NCBI GenBank assembly: GCA_042095375.1
Contig: JBELBJ010000008.1
Span: 1 to 43,188 of the forward strand
Reading direction: 5' to 3'
Source of the DNA: GCA-2715645 sp042095375
GTDB lineage: Bacteria; Bacteroidota; Bacteroidia; Cytophagales; MED-G16
DNA: 43,188 nt
Part shown: positions 6,814 to 13,559 of the stretch, piece after piece
Layout: each line of letters begins with the position of its first letter
How positions within the stretch are numbered: position 1 is the first letter of the stretch
Translations under genes and position numbers: made by a program
The notes under the pieces: model-generated
Seen by the model: only the letters and a program-made list of their open reading frames with translations
Told to the model about the DNA's origin: nothing
The model's database searches: none

Positions 6814-8220
6814 ATGAAAATAATACTAATTATTTTTATATTTTTTATAACCAGTTGTAATAATATTAATAATAAAGTTCAACCTAATATTATCTGGCTT
6901 GTCGTAGAAGATCAATCTCAAAATTTTTTTCCTTTTTATGGAAATAAATCTATTAAATTGTCAAATATAAGTTCCTTAATAGAAAATGGAATTGTATATG
7001 ATAATATGAATTCTCCTTATCCTGTATGTGCTCCAGCAAGAAGTGCAATTATAACAGGAATGTATCCAAATTCTATTGGAACAGGAAATATGAGGGCTTA
7101 TGATGGAAATAATAAAATTAGGAAAATTAATATATATAATGATTTGGATGTTCCCATAGATATACCCTATTATTCCTCAAATTTAGCAGAAAATATCACT
7201 CCATTTACTCAAATTTTAAGAGCAAAAGGTTACTACTGTACTAACAATTCAAAAGAAGATTATAATTTTAAATTAAGAGAAGAAGCATGGGATCAATCTA
7301 ATAAAAATGCTACCTGGGAAAACAGAAATAATGAACAACCTTTTTTTTCTGTTTTTAATTTTAATATTACTCATGAATCATCAATTTGGAAAAGAGATAA
7401 AGAAAAATTAAAAGTGAATCCTAAAAATCTTATTATTCCACCTTTTTTTCCAAACGATTCAATAACTAAACATGCTTTTGCTGTAAATTATTCAAATTTA
7501 ATAGAAATGGACAAAGAAGTAGGGGTTCTTATAAAGAAACTAAAAGATCAGGGATTATATGATAATACCTATATATTTTTTTTTAGTGATCATGGTGGGC
7601 CCTTCCCTCGTTACAAAAGAGCAATCTATGAAACTGGATCTAAAGTGCCACTTATTATTAAATTTCCAAAAAAAATAAATATTAAAGAGAAAAGAAATAG
7701 TGAAATGCTTAGTTTCATTGATTTTGCTCCAACTATTCTTTCTATAGTAAATATTGATATTCCAAAAACTTATCAAGGCAAAGCTTTTTTAGGTAATTCT
7801 AAATCTAAAAATAAAAGAGAATATTTATTTACAGCTAGTGATAGATTTGATAATCAAGTTGATATGATTAGAGCAGTAAAAAGTAAAAAATTCAAATACA
7901 TTAAAAATTACAATGTTAATAAACCCCATGCATTAGATATAAATTATAGGAAACAGATGAAATTAATGAAACATTTAAATCAATTAAACAATTTAAATTT
8001 ATTATCAGATAATCAAAAATTATGGTTTCAAGTACCTAAAAACGAAGAGGAATTCTATGATTTGAAGAATGATCCTTTTGAATTAAATAACTTAATTAGA
8101 AATAAAAATTATTCAAAAGAAATAAAAAATTTAAGATTTAAATTAGAAAATTGGATGAAAGAAATAAATGATTTAGGTCATATACCAGAAAAAGAATTAG
8201 CCAACATTTTATCAAAATAA
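6814..8220 (+). CDS. Type I sulfatase lipoprotein
   Basis: Exported sulfatase of 468 residues. The lipobox is ITSC (Cys15). The sulfatase signature is CAPARSAIITG, with Cys72 the residue converted to formylglycine, so an anSME or FGE maturase must be encoded elsewhere. Metal ligands are suggested by VED (Asp33) near the start and SDHG in the central part. The segment GPFPRYKRAIYETGSKVPLII resembles N-sulfoglucosamine sulfohydrolase-like members, a tentative sub-assignment. A C-terminal EEFYDLKNDPFELNNL motif is typical of the fold. No carbohydrate-utilisation genes adjoin it, so it looks like an orphan sulfatase rather than part of a PUL. Confidence 0.88.
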   Translation: MKIILIIFIFFITSCNNINNKVQPNIIWLVVEDQSQNFFPFYGNKSIKLSNISSLIENGIVYDNMNSPYPVCAPARSAIITGMYPNSIGTGNMRAYDGNNKIRKINIYNDLDVPIDIPYYSSNLAENITPFTQILRAKGYYCTNNSKEDYNFKLREEAWDQSNKNATWENRNNEQPFFSVFNFNITHESSIWKRDKEKLKVNPKNLIIPPFFPNDSITKHAFAVNYSNLIEMDKEVGVLIKKLKDQGLYDNTYIFFFSDHGGPFPRYKRAIYETGSKVPLIIKFPKKINIKEKRNSEMLSFIDFAPTILSIVNIDIPKTYQGKAFLGNSKSKNKREYLFTASDRFDNQVDMIRAVKSKKFKYIKNYNVNKPHALDINYRKQMKLMKHLNQLNNLNLLSDNQKLWFQVPKNEEEFYDLKNDPFELNNLIRNKNYSKEIKNLRFKLENWMKEINDLGHIPEKELANILSK

Positions 8221-8270
8221 TTTTAAATTATCTATTATAAAATTTTTATATATAGTTTTAAATTACATAC

Positions 8271-8921
8271 ATGAAAAAGCTTATTCTCTTATTTTTTTTA
8301 ATTTTTATTTGTAAAGATTTGTTTACTCAAATATTACCAACATTTCAGGGAATTTATAAACCTACAAGTAGTCAGTCTTTTTCAAATTTTAATTTTGATC
8401 CAAATACAAAAGGATCAAAAATAGTTATTTCAAATAATAATAGAACTGTTGGGAGTACACAAGTAGCAGGGAATTCTTGTAATTGGCAAAGTGTTTATTT
8501 ATTACCTGGAATTTCAATGGGAACTGGTATAAAAACTGTAGAATTTACTATAGATAGTTATAGTAATACTCCTGGTAATGCCTTTGATATGGTAATTGGT
8601 GTTGATCAGGGTAATACCAATGGATCTACCCTTTATTCTAATCCAGGAGGATATGGTTGGATTGCTGAAAAAGGTGCGTTATATGGCTATGGTGTTTCTA
8701 ATAATTGTTTGTCAGGCGGTAATACACCTTCTTATGGAACGACTTATGGTCAGGGGGATGTAATTAAACTTGAACTTGATTCAGATAATGAAACATTAAT
8801 TTTTTGTAAAAATAATGTATGTCATGGTGTAGCTTATGGTCCTAATTGTTTCGATAATAACACAACCTATTATTTTTCAGTGGCAATTTGTAATCAAAAT
8901 TATGCAGTTTCAATAAATTAA
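8271..8921 (+). CDS. Secreted SPRY-domain protein
   Basis: A 216-residue secreted protein with signal peptide MKKLILLFFLIFICKDLFTQ. The mature part looks like a single SPRY (B30.2-type) beta-sandwich: a YGWIAEKGALYGYG strand pair, a YGQGDVIKLELDSDNETLIF block (the usual GDVIG...LD...TLxFxkNG core), then NNVCHGVAYG and a closing YYFSVAIC strand. SPRY domains bind proteins in eukaryotes and are uncommon in bacteria. An extracellular binding or adhesion role is inference. The gene is Gly/Asn/Ser-rich. A minus-strand small RNA lies in the 223-nt gap downstream. Confidence 0.7.
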   Translation: MKKLILLFFLIFICKDLFTQILPTFQGIYKPTSSQSFSNFNFDPNTKGSKIVISNNNRTVGSTQVAGNSCNWQSVYLLPGISMGTGIKTVEFTIDSYSNTPGNAFDMVIGVDQGNTNGSTLYSNPGGYGWIAEKGALYGYGVSNNCLSGGNTPSYGTTYGQGDVIKLELDSDNETLIFCKNNVCHGVAYGPNCFDNNTTYYFSVAICNQNYAVSIN

Positions 8922-8976
8922 ATATTTTAATCTAAGTATATCTAGTTTAGAAGAATTTTGATGAATGGTTTTAAAT

Positions 8977-9004
8977 AAAAAAAGCCACCTTACCATAGGT
9001 GACT
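8977..9004 (-). terminator. Intrinsic terminator of the minus-strand small RNA
   Basis: Read on the minus strand: AGTCACCT, loop ATGGTA, AGGTGGCT, then TTTTTTT. The 8-bp stem is complete with one G-U wobble. On the plus strand the same position is a C-A mismatch and no T-run follows, so the element is oriented minus. No minus-strand CDS lies upstream of it. Confidence 0.65.
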
Positions 9005-9040
9005 TAATGACCTTCTATGATTTGCACCATAGAATTAGGT
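8977..9040 (-). ncRNA. Candidate two-hairpin small RNA, about 64 nt
   Basis: Bounded by a -7 box (TATATTTG) upstream and an intrinsic terminator downstream, both on the minus strand, with no ORF between. The 5' half folds as TTCTATG (9034-9028), loop of 8, CATAGAA (9019-9013), closed further by ACC (9040-9038) with GGT (9012-9010) across a 3-nt bulge. The 3' half is the terminator hairpin. It may belong to a known flavobacterial RNA motif such as Flavo-1, but I cannot test that here. Confidence 0.5.
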
Positions 9041-9045
9041 GAACT

Positions 9046-9073
9046 CAAATATAAACAAAAAACCCTACATCAA
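9046..9073 (-). promoter_or_regulatory. Promoter of the candidate small RNA
   Basis: On the minus strand: ATTG (9074-9071), 17 nt, TATATTTG (9053-9046), an exact TAnnTTTG box. Initiation about 6 nt downstream gives a 5' end near 9040, where the first predicted base pair of the RNA starts. Confidence 0.5.
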
Positions 9074-9144
9074 TGATATTTGAAATAGATTTTTGTAGAT
9101 TGTAAATGTTAAAAATTTTAATTAAAAATTAATTACAATTTGAT

Positions 9145-9312
9145 TTGAAAGAGTTAGTTTATATCTCAGGTGTACTTGCACTATGTAGCTTTATTATGAG
9201 TGGAATATTTAAAGTTTTGCAGTTAATGGGAGCTCCTACTCTACTTTTAAGCAGCGGTGTCTTTACTTGCTTATTTATCATATCTTTTGCTATCTATAAA
9301 TTTAATAACTAA
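9145..9312 (+). CDS. Two-helix small membrane protein (TTG start)
   Basis: A 55-codon ORF from TTG at 9145; no ATG is available in frame before residue 18. It has two hydrophobic helices (about 5-28 and 31-51) joined by MGAPTLLL and a YKFNN tail. The helix-GAP-helix layout faintly recalls short GldL-like two-TM proteins of flavobacteria, but I would not assign it. The next gene starts 20 nt later. A TAGATTGT box with an 8-codon dead-end ATG lies upstream at 9096 without a properly spaced -33 box. Confidence 0.4.
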   Translation: MKELVYISGVLALCSFIMSGIFKVLQLMGAPTLLLSSGVFTCLFIISFAIYKFNN

Positions 9313-9332
9313 TATATTTAATTCTGAAATTT

Positions 9333-9809
9333 ATGTATAAATCAACTCTTTTTTATATTATAATTTTTCAATTAATAACGTACAGCCTTGATGCTAAACT
9401 TATATATAATTGCAAATCCGTTCATTTTGATAATAAAAAATATAATGATATTAATGTTGTTTTCATGACAGGTTTTGAAATACTCAAAAATGTTCCTTAC
9501 GAACAAAAGTTAGTAACCAAAGGTAAAAAATATGCAATTGTAATATTAGCTGATGAAAAAATGATGATTGTTGAACTTGATGAACCAAAAATTAAAAATA
9601 AATCTTCTATAGATGAAAATAAGATTGAAGAATTGACAAGTCAAGAAAATAATCTAGACGGAGATGCTTTTTTTTATGAATATAAAACAAATTGTCGTCT
9701 TGAATTCACAAAAAGTTGCTTAAAAGATGCAGGAAATTCAATCCTTTATGGTATAGATTTGGAAAATAAACAAATTGTAAAAATTAGTCCCAATCAATAC
9801 ATGTATTAG
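9333..9809 (+). CDS. Secreted hypothetical protein
   Basis: A 158-residue protein with an N-terminal signal peptide (about 1-20, ending near SLDA). The mature part is a mixed alpha/beta chain with a charged Lys/Glu-rich middle (about 87-110) and two cysteines in the last third (CRLEFTKSC) that could form a disulfide. I do not recognise a family. It lies 20 nt below the two-helix miniprotein and may share its transcript. An AT-rich stem-loop spans its stop codon. Confidence 0.55.
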   Translation: MYKSTLFYIIIFQLITYSLDAKLIYNCKSVHFDNKKYNDINVVFMTGFEILKNVPYEQKLVTKGKKYAIVILADEKMMIVELDEPKIKNKSSIDENKIEELTSQENNLDGDAFFYEYKTNCRLEFTKSCLKDAGNSILYGIDLENKQIVKISPNQYMY

Positions 9810-9829
9810 AATTAAATCAATTTTAATTC
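9809..9829 (+). terminator. AT-rich stem-loop after the secreted hypothetical gene
   Basis: GAATTAAA at 9809-9816, loop TCAAT, TTTAATTC at 9822-9829: a perfect 8-bp stem starting at the last base of the stop codon, followed by a T-rich stretch to 9845. Weak stem, so termination is only likely. Confidence 0.35.
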
Positions 9830-9891
9830 AATAATTTATTTTTTTAAATACTTGTGTTTAAGTTTAACTTTTAATTTAAATATTTGAAACT

Positions 9892-10314
9892 ATGAAAAAA
9901 TTATTAATTATACCCATTATGTTTTTAACCTTTAATTTATTCTCACAAGATTTAAAATATGGTGATGGTCTTTTTGAGGCTAATTTTGTTGTTGATATGA
10001 TGTATTCTGAAGATCTTAATAATTATAAGATGACAGCCTCTGGAGAAGCTGGCCCTTATGGTAGAGCTTATTTATCTTATAATTTTACTAGTCATCTAGA
10101 TGTTGATGGACAAGGTGAATTTACTGGAACAGCATGGACACAAAATGGAGAAGAAATAACAAGAGCAATTTTAAGAGGTATTTATAGAAAGAATGGGGAT
10201 ATTTTTAAATTGTATACTCTTGATAATCTATCAAATGGAAAATTTATTATAGCTACAGGTGAACTAGATATGGTTAAAAAGACCTTAAATTTTAAAGCAT
10301 CGTATGTAGAATAA
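9892..10314 (+). CDS. Secreted beta-rich hypothetical protein
   Basis: A 140-residue protein with signal peptide MKKLLIIPIMFLTFNLFSQ. The mature chain alternates short polar and aromatic strands (GPYGRAYLSYNFTSH, GEFTGTAWTQNG, KFIIATGELDM) as in small lipocalin- or allene-oxide-cyclase-like beta-barrels. I recognise the pattern from uncharacterised marine bacterial proteins but can name no function. A weak -7 box (AATATTTG at 9879-9886) lies 5 nt from the ATG. Its 3' end faces the minus-strand 45-residue gene 7 nt away. Confidence 0.55.
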   Translation: MKKLLIIPIMFLTFNLFSQDLKYGDGLFEANFVVDMMYSEDLNNYKMTASGEAGPYGRAYLSYNFTSHLDVDGQGEFTGTAWTQNGEEITRAILRGIYRKNGDIFKLYTLDNLSNGKFIIATGELDMVKKTLNFKASYVE

Positions 10315-10321
10315 TTTATTT

Positions 10322-10459
10322 TTAGAAGTTTTTAGGCATATAATATGATTCATAAATTTTTTTATGAAGAGCATCACTCCAAATTATTTTTAATCTATAC
10401 CTTTTAATAACGTAAGTTTTTTTTTCAATAAATTCCTTAATCAGTTTACATTTAATCAT
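10322..10459 (-). CDS. 45-residue basic protein behind a leaderless promoter
   Basis: Minus-strand ORF of 45 codons, Lys/Arg/Tyr-rich, with predicted helical segments such as MIKCKLIKEFIEKKTYVIK and ending KNF. It is soluble and strongly basic, so nucleic-acid or ribosome binding is possible (inference). The strongest support is upstream: TTTG (10494-10491), 19 nt, TACGTTTA (10471-10464), CTTT, ATG, the same leaderless spacing as six plus-strand genes here. No family recognised. Confidence 0.6.
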   Translation of the reverse strand: MIKCKLIKEFIEKKTYVIKRYRLKIIWSDALHKKIYESYYMPKNF

Positions 10460-10463
10460 AAAG

Positions 10464-10494
10464 TAAACGTACATTATCCATTATACAATTCAAA
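10464..10494 (-). promoter_or_regulatory. Leaderless-type promoter of the 45-residue gene
   Basis: Minus strand: TTTG (10494-10491), 19-nt spacer, TACGTTTA (10471-10464), then 4 nt to the ATG. The only clear minus-strand example of the leaderless pattern. Confidence 0.6.
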
Positions 10495-10610
10495 AAAGTA
10501 TTTAATGAATATGATGAAATTTATTATTTTTTTATGTTAATAAATCTTTTTTTCTCGATTGAAGAAACCCAATAGAATTAAGTTCGTAATTAGACTGTAT
10601 AGTATAATAT

Positions 10611-10679
10611 TAAATAAGTAAGGGGTAGTTTATTTTATCCGACTGATACCCTTGGATTTTATTCTACCCCACTTATTTA
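10611..10679. promoter_or_regulatory. Large hairpin with an alternative pairing
   Basis: Outer stem: TAAATAAGT (10611-10619) with ACTTATTTA (10671-10679), 2-nt bulge, then GGGGTAG (10622-10628) with CTACCCC (10664-10670), 16 bp in all. Inside, ATCC (10637-10640) pairs with GGAT (10654-10657). AAGGG(G)TA of the left arm can instead pair with TACCCTT (10647-10653). It lies in a 347-nt gene-free gap, 128 nt upstream of the DUF2834 gene. Role unknown: structured RNA, attenuator or DNA site. Confidence 0.45.
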
Positions 10680-10756
10680 TCTCTCTAAATTACATTTTTT
10701 TTTAATAACTATCTTTTTTGATAATTTTTAATTTTTTGATAGTTTCAAATTATTAC

Positions 10757-10787
10757 TTTGATAGTTTATCTTAATCTCTTATGTTTA
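10757..10787 (+). promoter_or_regulatory. Promoter of the DUF2834 gene
   Basis: TTTG at 10757-10760, 19 nt spacer, TATGTTTA at 10780-10787. The ATG at 10807 is 19 nt below. The promoter lies downstream of the large hairpin, so the hairpin would not be in this mRNA. Confidence 0.5.
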
Positions 10788-10806
10788 AGAAATTAAATTT
10801 ATAACT

Positions 10807-11103
10807 ATGAAATTACTTTTTTTACTACTTTGCATTCTGGGAGTAATTCTCCCCTATTATCATTTATTTTTATTTTTAAAGAGTCCTAATCCCACAGTTG
10901 ACTATTTTATATCAGAAATTTATTCTTCACATCCAACTTCTATGATTTCATGGGACATAACAATTGCATACTTATCTTTTTTTAGCTATTTGATTTATAA
11001 AAAAATCAATAATGGTTTAAATATTTCAAAATATATAATTGCATCATTTGTTGGATTCTCATTGGCACTTCCTCTATACCTATATGATCACTATCATGAG
11101 TAA
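10807..11103 (+). CDS. DUF2834 domain membrane protein
   Basis: A 98-residue membrane protein matching DUF2834: N-terminal LCILGVILPYYHLFLFL, central FISEIYSSHPTSMISWDITIAYLSFFSYLIYKK-like region (about 35-67), and the diagnostic C-terminal GFSLALPLYLYDH. Three transmembrane helices (about 3-22, 46-65, 74-93). Function of the family is unknown; members are found in marine bacteria and cyanobacteria. It has its own promoter. The next gene has a separate leaderless promoter 26 nt after the stop. Confidence 0.8.
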   Translation: MKLLFLLLCILGVILPYYHLFLFLKSPNPTVDYFISEIYSSHPTSMISWDITIAYLSFFSYLIYKKINNGLNISKYIIASFVGFSLALPLYLYDHYHE

Positions 11104-11129
11104 AAATTTAATATATTGAAATAACTTAT

Positions 11130-11160
11130 TTTGAATTTAGATTAAATATTTTTAGGTTTA
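11130..11160 (+). promoter_or_regulatory. Leaderless-type promoter of the 51-residue basic protein
   Basis: TTTG at 11130-11133, 19 nt spacer, TAGGTTTA at 11153-11160, AATT, ATG at 11165. Same layout as at 182, 2706 and 6814. Confidence 0.6.
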
Positions 11161-11164
11161 AATT

Positions 11165-11320
11165 ATGAATGTAGATAAGGGCAAACTATTTTATAAACTT
11201 CATCAGCTACAAAAAAGGATTCATAGAAGTAAAATTAATCCTGGACATTCATCATCTTTAAAAACGAATTTAAGATTGAAACGAGTTCTAGAAATAAAAA
11301 AACAATTAACCAACATTTAA
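11165..11320 (+). CDS. 51-residue basic protein
   Basis: A 51-codon ORF whose ATG is 4 nt below a consensus -7 box. The product is soluble and rich in Lys/Arg/His, with two probable amphipathic helices (KLFYKLHQLQKRIHRSK and LKTNLRLKRVLEIKKQL) joined by a NPGHSSS turn: a helical hairpin with a strong positive charge. That would suit RNA, DNA or ribosome binding, but no family is recognised. The next small membrane protein gene follows 14 nt later and probably shares the transcript. Confidence 0.6.
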   Translation: MNVDKGKLFYKLHQLQKRIHRSKINPGHSSSLKTNLRLKRVLEIKKQLTNI

Positions 11321-11334
11321 CTTAAAGCTTTCAA

Positions 11335-11517
11335 GTGTATAGTTTACTAAAAATTTCTTATTTGTATTTGTTTATGGGATCAATTTCTATTTTAGTTTAT
11401 TTCAATATACCAGAAAAAATAAATTCACCATTTTTATCTCAATGGATTTTAATGCTTAGTATAATATATTTTGTTTTAGGGTTTGTAAGACTTATAAGGC
11501 ATATAAGAAATAATTAA
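11335..11517 (+). CDS. Small two-helix membrane protein (GTG start)
   Basis: A 60-residue ORF from GTG at 11335; an internal ATG at 11374 would give 47 residues. It has two hydrophobic helices (about 5-25 and 36-53) and a basic tail with the RLIRHIRNN ending, a pattern common in short uncharacterised flavobacterial membrane proteins. It lies 14 nt below the basic 51-residue gene and 35 nt above the pirin gene, so the three may form one unit. Confidence 0.5.
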   Translation: MYSLLKISYLYLFMGSISILVYFNIPEKINSPFLSQWILMLSIIYFVLGFVRLIRHIRNN

Positions 11518-11552
11518 AATAAACCTTTAATATTATCTAGCGTTTCATATTT

Positions 11553-12290
11553 ATGATTAGAGTTATTACTAAAGAAAATCAAGCTAAAGGAAGTTTTAAT
11601 AACGGTGAAATTTTAGAAAACAAACCTATAGGTTTCCCTCAAGACGGAGGTATTGTAAAGCCTTATTCTAATTTATTTTATTGGGCTCATGCATGGACTC
11701 CAGGAGAAAAAAGTAAAATAGGGTTACACCCCCATAAAGGCTTTGAGATTTGTAGTTTTATTTTAAGTGGAAATGTAAACCATTTTGATAATAAATTAAA
11801 TAAATGGATTTCCTTAAACGAAGGGGATGTTCAAATTATCAGAGCAGGAAGTGGAATTTCACATGCAGAAGAGATAGATGAAAATTCAGATATTTTTCAG
11901 ATATGGTTTATTCCTGATTTAACAAAATCATTATATGAAAATGCAAGTTATAATGATTACAAAAAAAATGAGTTTCCTATAGAATCAAATGAATATTTTT
12001 CTAAAAAAACTATAAAAGGAAATGAATCTCCTTTTATAATGGAAAGTGAAAAAATTGAAATAAATCAATATGAAACTAATAAAGGAAAAGTTGAAATACA
12101 CACCAATACTAAATTTATACATTCTTTTTATATTATAGATGGTAAAATATCTATAGATGATAATAGATTGATTAAATCGGACTTTGCTATTGTTAAGGAC
12201 TCAGAAAAAATAATAATTGATTCAATTTCAAAAAGTAAAATTTTTGAAATCAAATCTCCATCAATCCCTAGTTATAAAATTAATATATAA
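11553..12290 (+). CDS. Pirin family protein
   Basis: Bicupin of 245 residues of the pirin family. The N-terminal cupin carries the metal site His59, His61, His104 and Glu106 (HPHKGFE and GSGISHAEE), the standard pirin set, so a bound Fe is expected. The C-terminal cupin is present but degenerate, as usual. Bacterial pirins include quercetin dioxygenases and redox-responsive regulators; the activity here is not assignable. Cytoplasmic, no signal. It converges on the minus-strand lipocalin-like gene 34 nt away. Confidence 0.88.
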   Translation: MIRVITKENQAKGSFNNGEILENKPIGFPQDGGIVKPYSNLFYWAHAWTPGEKSKIGLHPHKGFEICSFILSGNVNHFDNKLNKWISLNEGDVQIIRAGSGISHAEEIDENSDIFQIWFIPDLTKSLYENASYNDYKKNEFPIESNEYFSKKTIKGNESPFIMESEKIEINQYETNKGKVEIHTNTKFIHSFYIIDGKISIDDNRLIKSDFAIVKDSEKIIIDSISKSKIFEIKSPSIPSYKINI

Positions 12291-12324
12291 TTTTTTTTAT
12301 CAATCGAGTGCTATTAATAAATAA

Positions 12325-12837
12325 TCAACTAGTCTTTTGTAAATTAAATTTTCCACTTAATTTCAATACCATACCATTCCACGAATTTCCAGAGGTTGTG
12401 TTTATTCCTTCCAACTTCCAGGAACCTGAAAACTCACTGTCATTATATTTAGCTTTTTCAAACAATGTCCCAGTTTGCCATCTTACCTTTTGACATTCAG
12501 TTTCAATTTGTGTACAATTAGTGTACTCTCCCCCATCATTTATATATTCAACCTCCCTAAATTTAACCCAACCATACATATCTATTTCTCCCTTTACCCT
12601 ATAAGTTGTAGTTGATTTTGAATAAGAAGTTATTCCTTCAAAATTACATTTTGATGCTTTTGTGACTTCTAAAGTAAAATTATCATCAAAAATATTTCCA
12701 GTTGAATTTTGTGAACCTTGCCATGTGCCTATAATACTTTTGGATACTCTTTTACAACTTATTAATCCTTCGTCATCAGCACATCTATAAGTCGAATTCC
12801 ACAAAAAAAATAAAAAAATTATAGTTGAAAATTTCAT
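12325..12837 (-). CDS. Secreted lipocalin-like hypothetical protein
   Basis: A 170-residue exported protein with an N-terminal signal (MKFSTIIFLFFLWNSTYRC); the Cys at 19 is in a weak lipobox, so lipidation is uncertain. The body suggests an eight-stranded calycin: IIGTWQGSQN near the start, and a closing FSGSWKLEG...MVLKLSGKF. Five further cysteines could pair. No named family. A plus-strand reading frame across its 3' end is an antisense shadow. Its 5' side is separated from marC by about 105 nt. Confidence 0.6.
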   Translation of the reverse strand: MKFSTIIFLFFLWNSTYRCADDEGLISCKRVSKSIIGTWQGSQNSTGNIFDDNFTLEVTKASKCNFEGITSYSKSTTTYRVKGEIDMYGWVKFREVEYINDGGEYTNCTQIETECQKVRWQTGTLFEKAKYNDSEFSGSWKLEGINTTSGNSWNGMVLKLSGKFNLQKTS

Positions 12838-12942
12838 ATATATATTTAATAATAAATTAACTTATTTTATAATAAAACTAAATTTAAATATTAATTTTTT
12901 TTTCAAAGTTATAATTATACTTTTGCAAGCTAAATTTTTAAA

Positions 12943-13518
12943 ATGAATTTCGATATAAAAGAATTTTTAACTGCTTCAATGATTCTTTTTGCTATTATTG
13001 ATATTATTGGAAATATACCGTTAATCTTAATAATTAGAGAAAAATTTAAAATCATTGAATCTGAAAAAGCTTCAATAATTTCCTTAATCATTATGATTAC
13101 ATTTTTATTTCTTGGTGAAATTATATTAAGTCTCTTAGGAGTTGGAATAAATGAGTTTGCTGTAGCAGGATCAATAATAGTTCTTTTCATTGCTTTTGAA
13201 ATGATATTAGGAATTCGTCTATTTAAAGATCAAAACCCTAAAACTGCATCTATAATACCTATAGCATTTCCATTAATTGCTGGGCCAGGTACACTTACAA
13301 CTTTAATATCTATAAGAAGTGAATATGATAAAATCAATATTATTTTAGCAATTATTGTTAATATAATATTGGTATATCTAATTTTAAAATTTTCTTATAA
13401 GATTGAAAGGTTTCTTGGAGAACAAGGAATCAATATTTTGAGAAAAGTTTTTGGAATTATACTTCTAGCTATAGGAATAAAACTTTTTACAACCAATATA
13501 AAAATAATATTTTCATAA
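12943..13518 (+). CDS. MarC family integral membrane protein
   Basis: A 191-residue polytopic protein of the MarC / UPF0056 family, with the family motifs IIDIIGNIPL near residues 18-27, EFAVAGSIIVLFIAFEMI near 70-87, and FPLIAGPGTLTTLI near 109-122. Six transmembrane helices are expected. MarC was once tied to multiple antibiotic resistance, a link since withdrawn, and its transport substrate is unknown. An exact -7 box TACTTTTG lies at 12918-12925, 17 nt above the ATG, without a clear TTTG above it. Confidence 0.88.
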   Translation: MNFDIKEFLTASMILFAIIDIIGNIPLILIIREKFKIIESEKASIISLIIMITFLFLGEIILSLLGVGINEFAVAGSIIVLFIAFEMILGIRLFKDQNPKTASIIPIAFPLIAGPGTLTTLISIRSEYDKINIILAIIVNIILVYLILKFSYKIERFLGEQGINILRKVFGIILLAIGIKLFTTNIKIIFS

Positions 13519-13526
13519 TTATTTTA

Positions 13527-13555
13527 TTGATTTTTCTAACTACTTATTAGATTAG
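13527..13555 (+). promoter_or_regulatory. Leaderless-type promoter of the serine hydrolase
   Basis: TTG at 13527-13529, 18 nt spacer, TAGATTAG at 13548-13555, GGTA, ATG at 13560. The -7 box is identical to those above the two paralogous NTF2-like lipoproteins (16024, 20528). Confidence 0.5.
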
Positions 13556-13559
13556 GGTA

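Noticed and set aside
9106..9132. ATG 2 nt below TAGATTGT, resembling the leaderless pattern.
   Set aside because: The ORF ends after eight codons and the -33 spacing is 13 nt, not 19.
10344..10406. Plus-strand 20-codon ORF.
   Set aside because: It is antisense to the better supported minus-strand 45-codon gene with a proper promoter.
12308..12493. Plus-strand 61-codon ORF.
   Set aside because: Antisense shadow of the minus-strand secreted protein, which has a signal peptide and longer frame.
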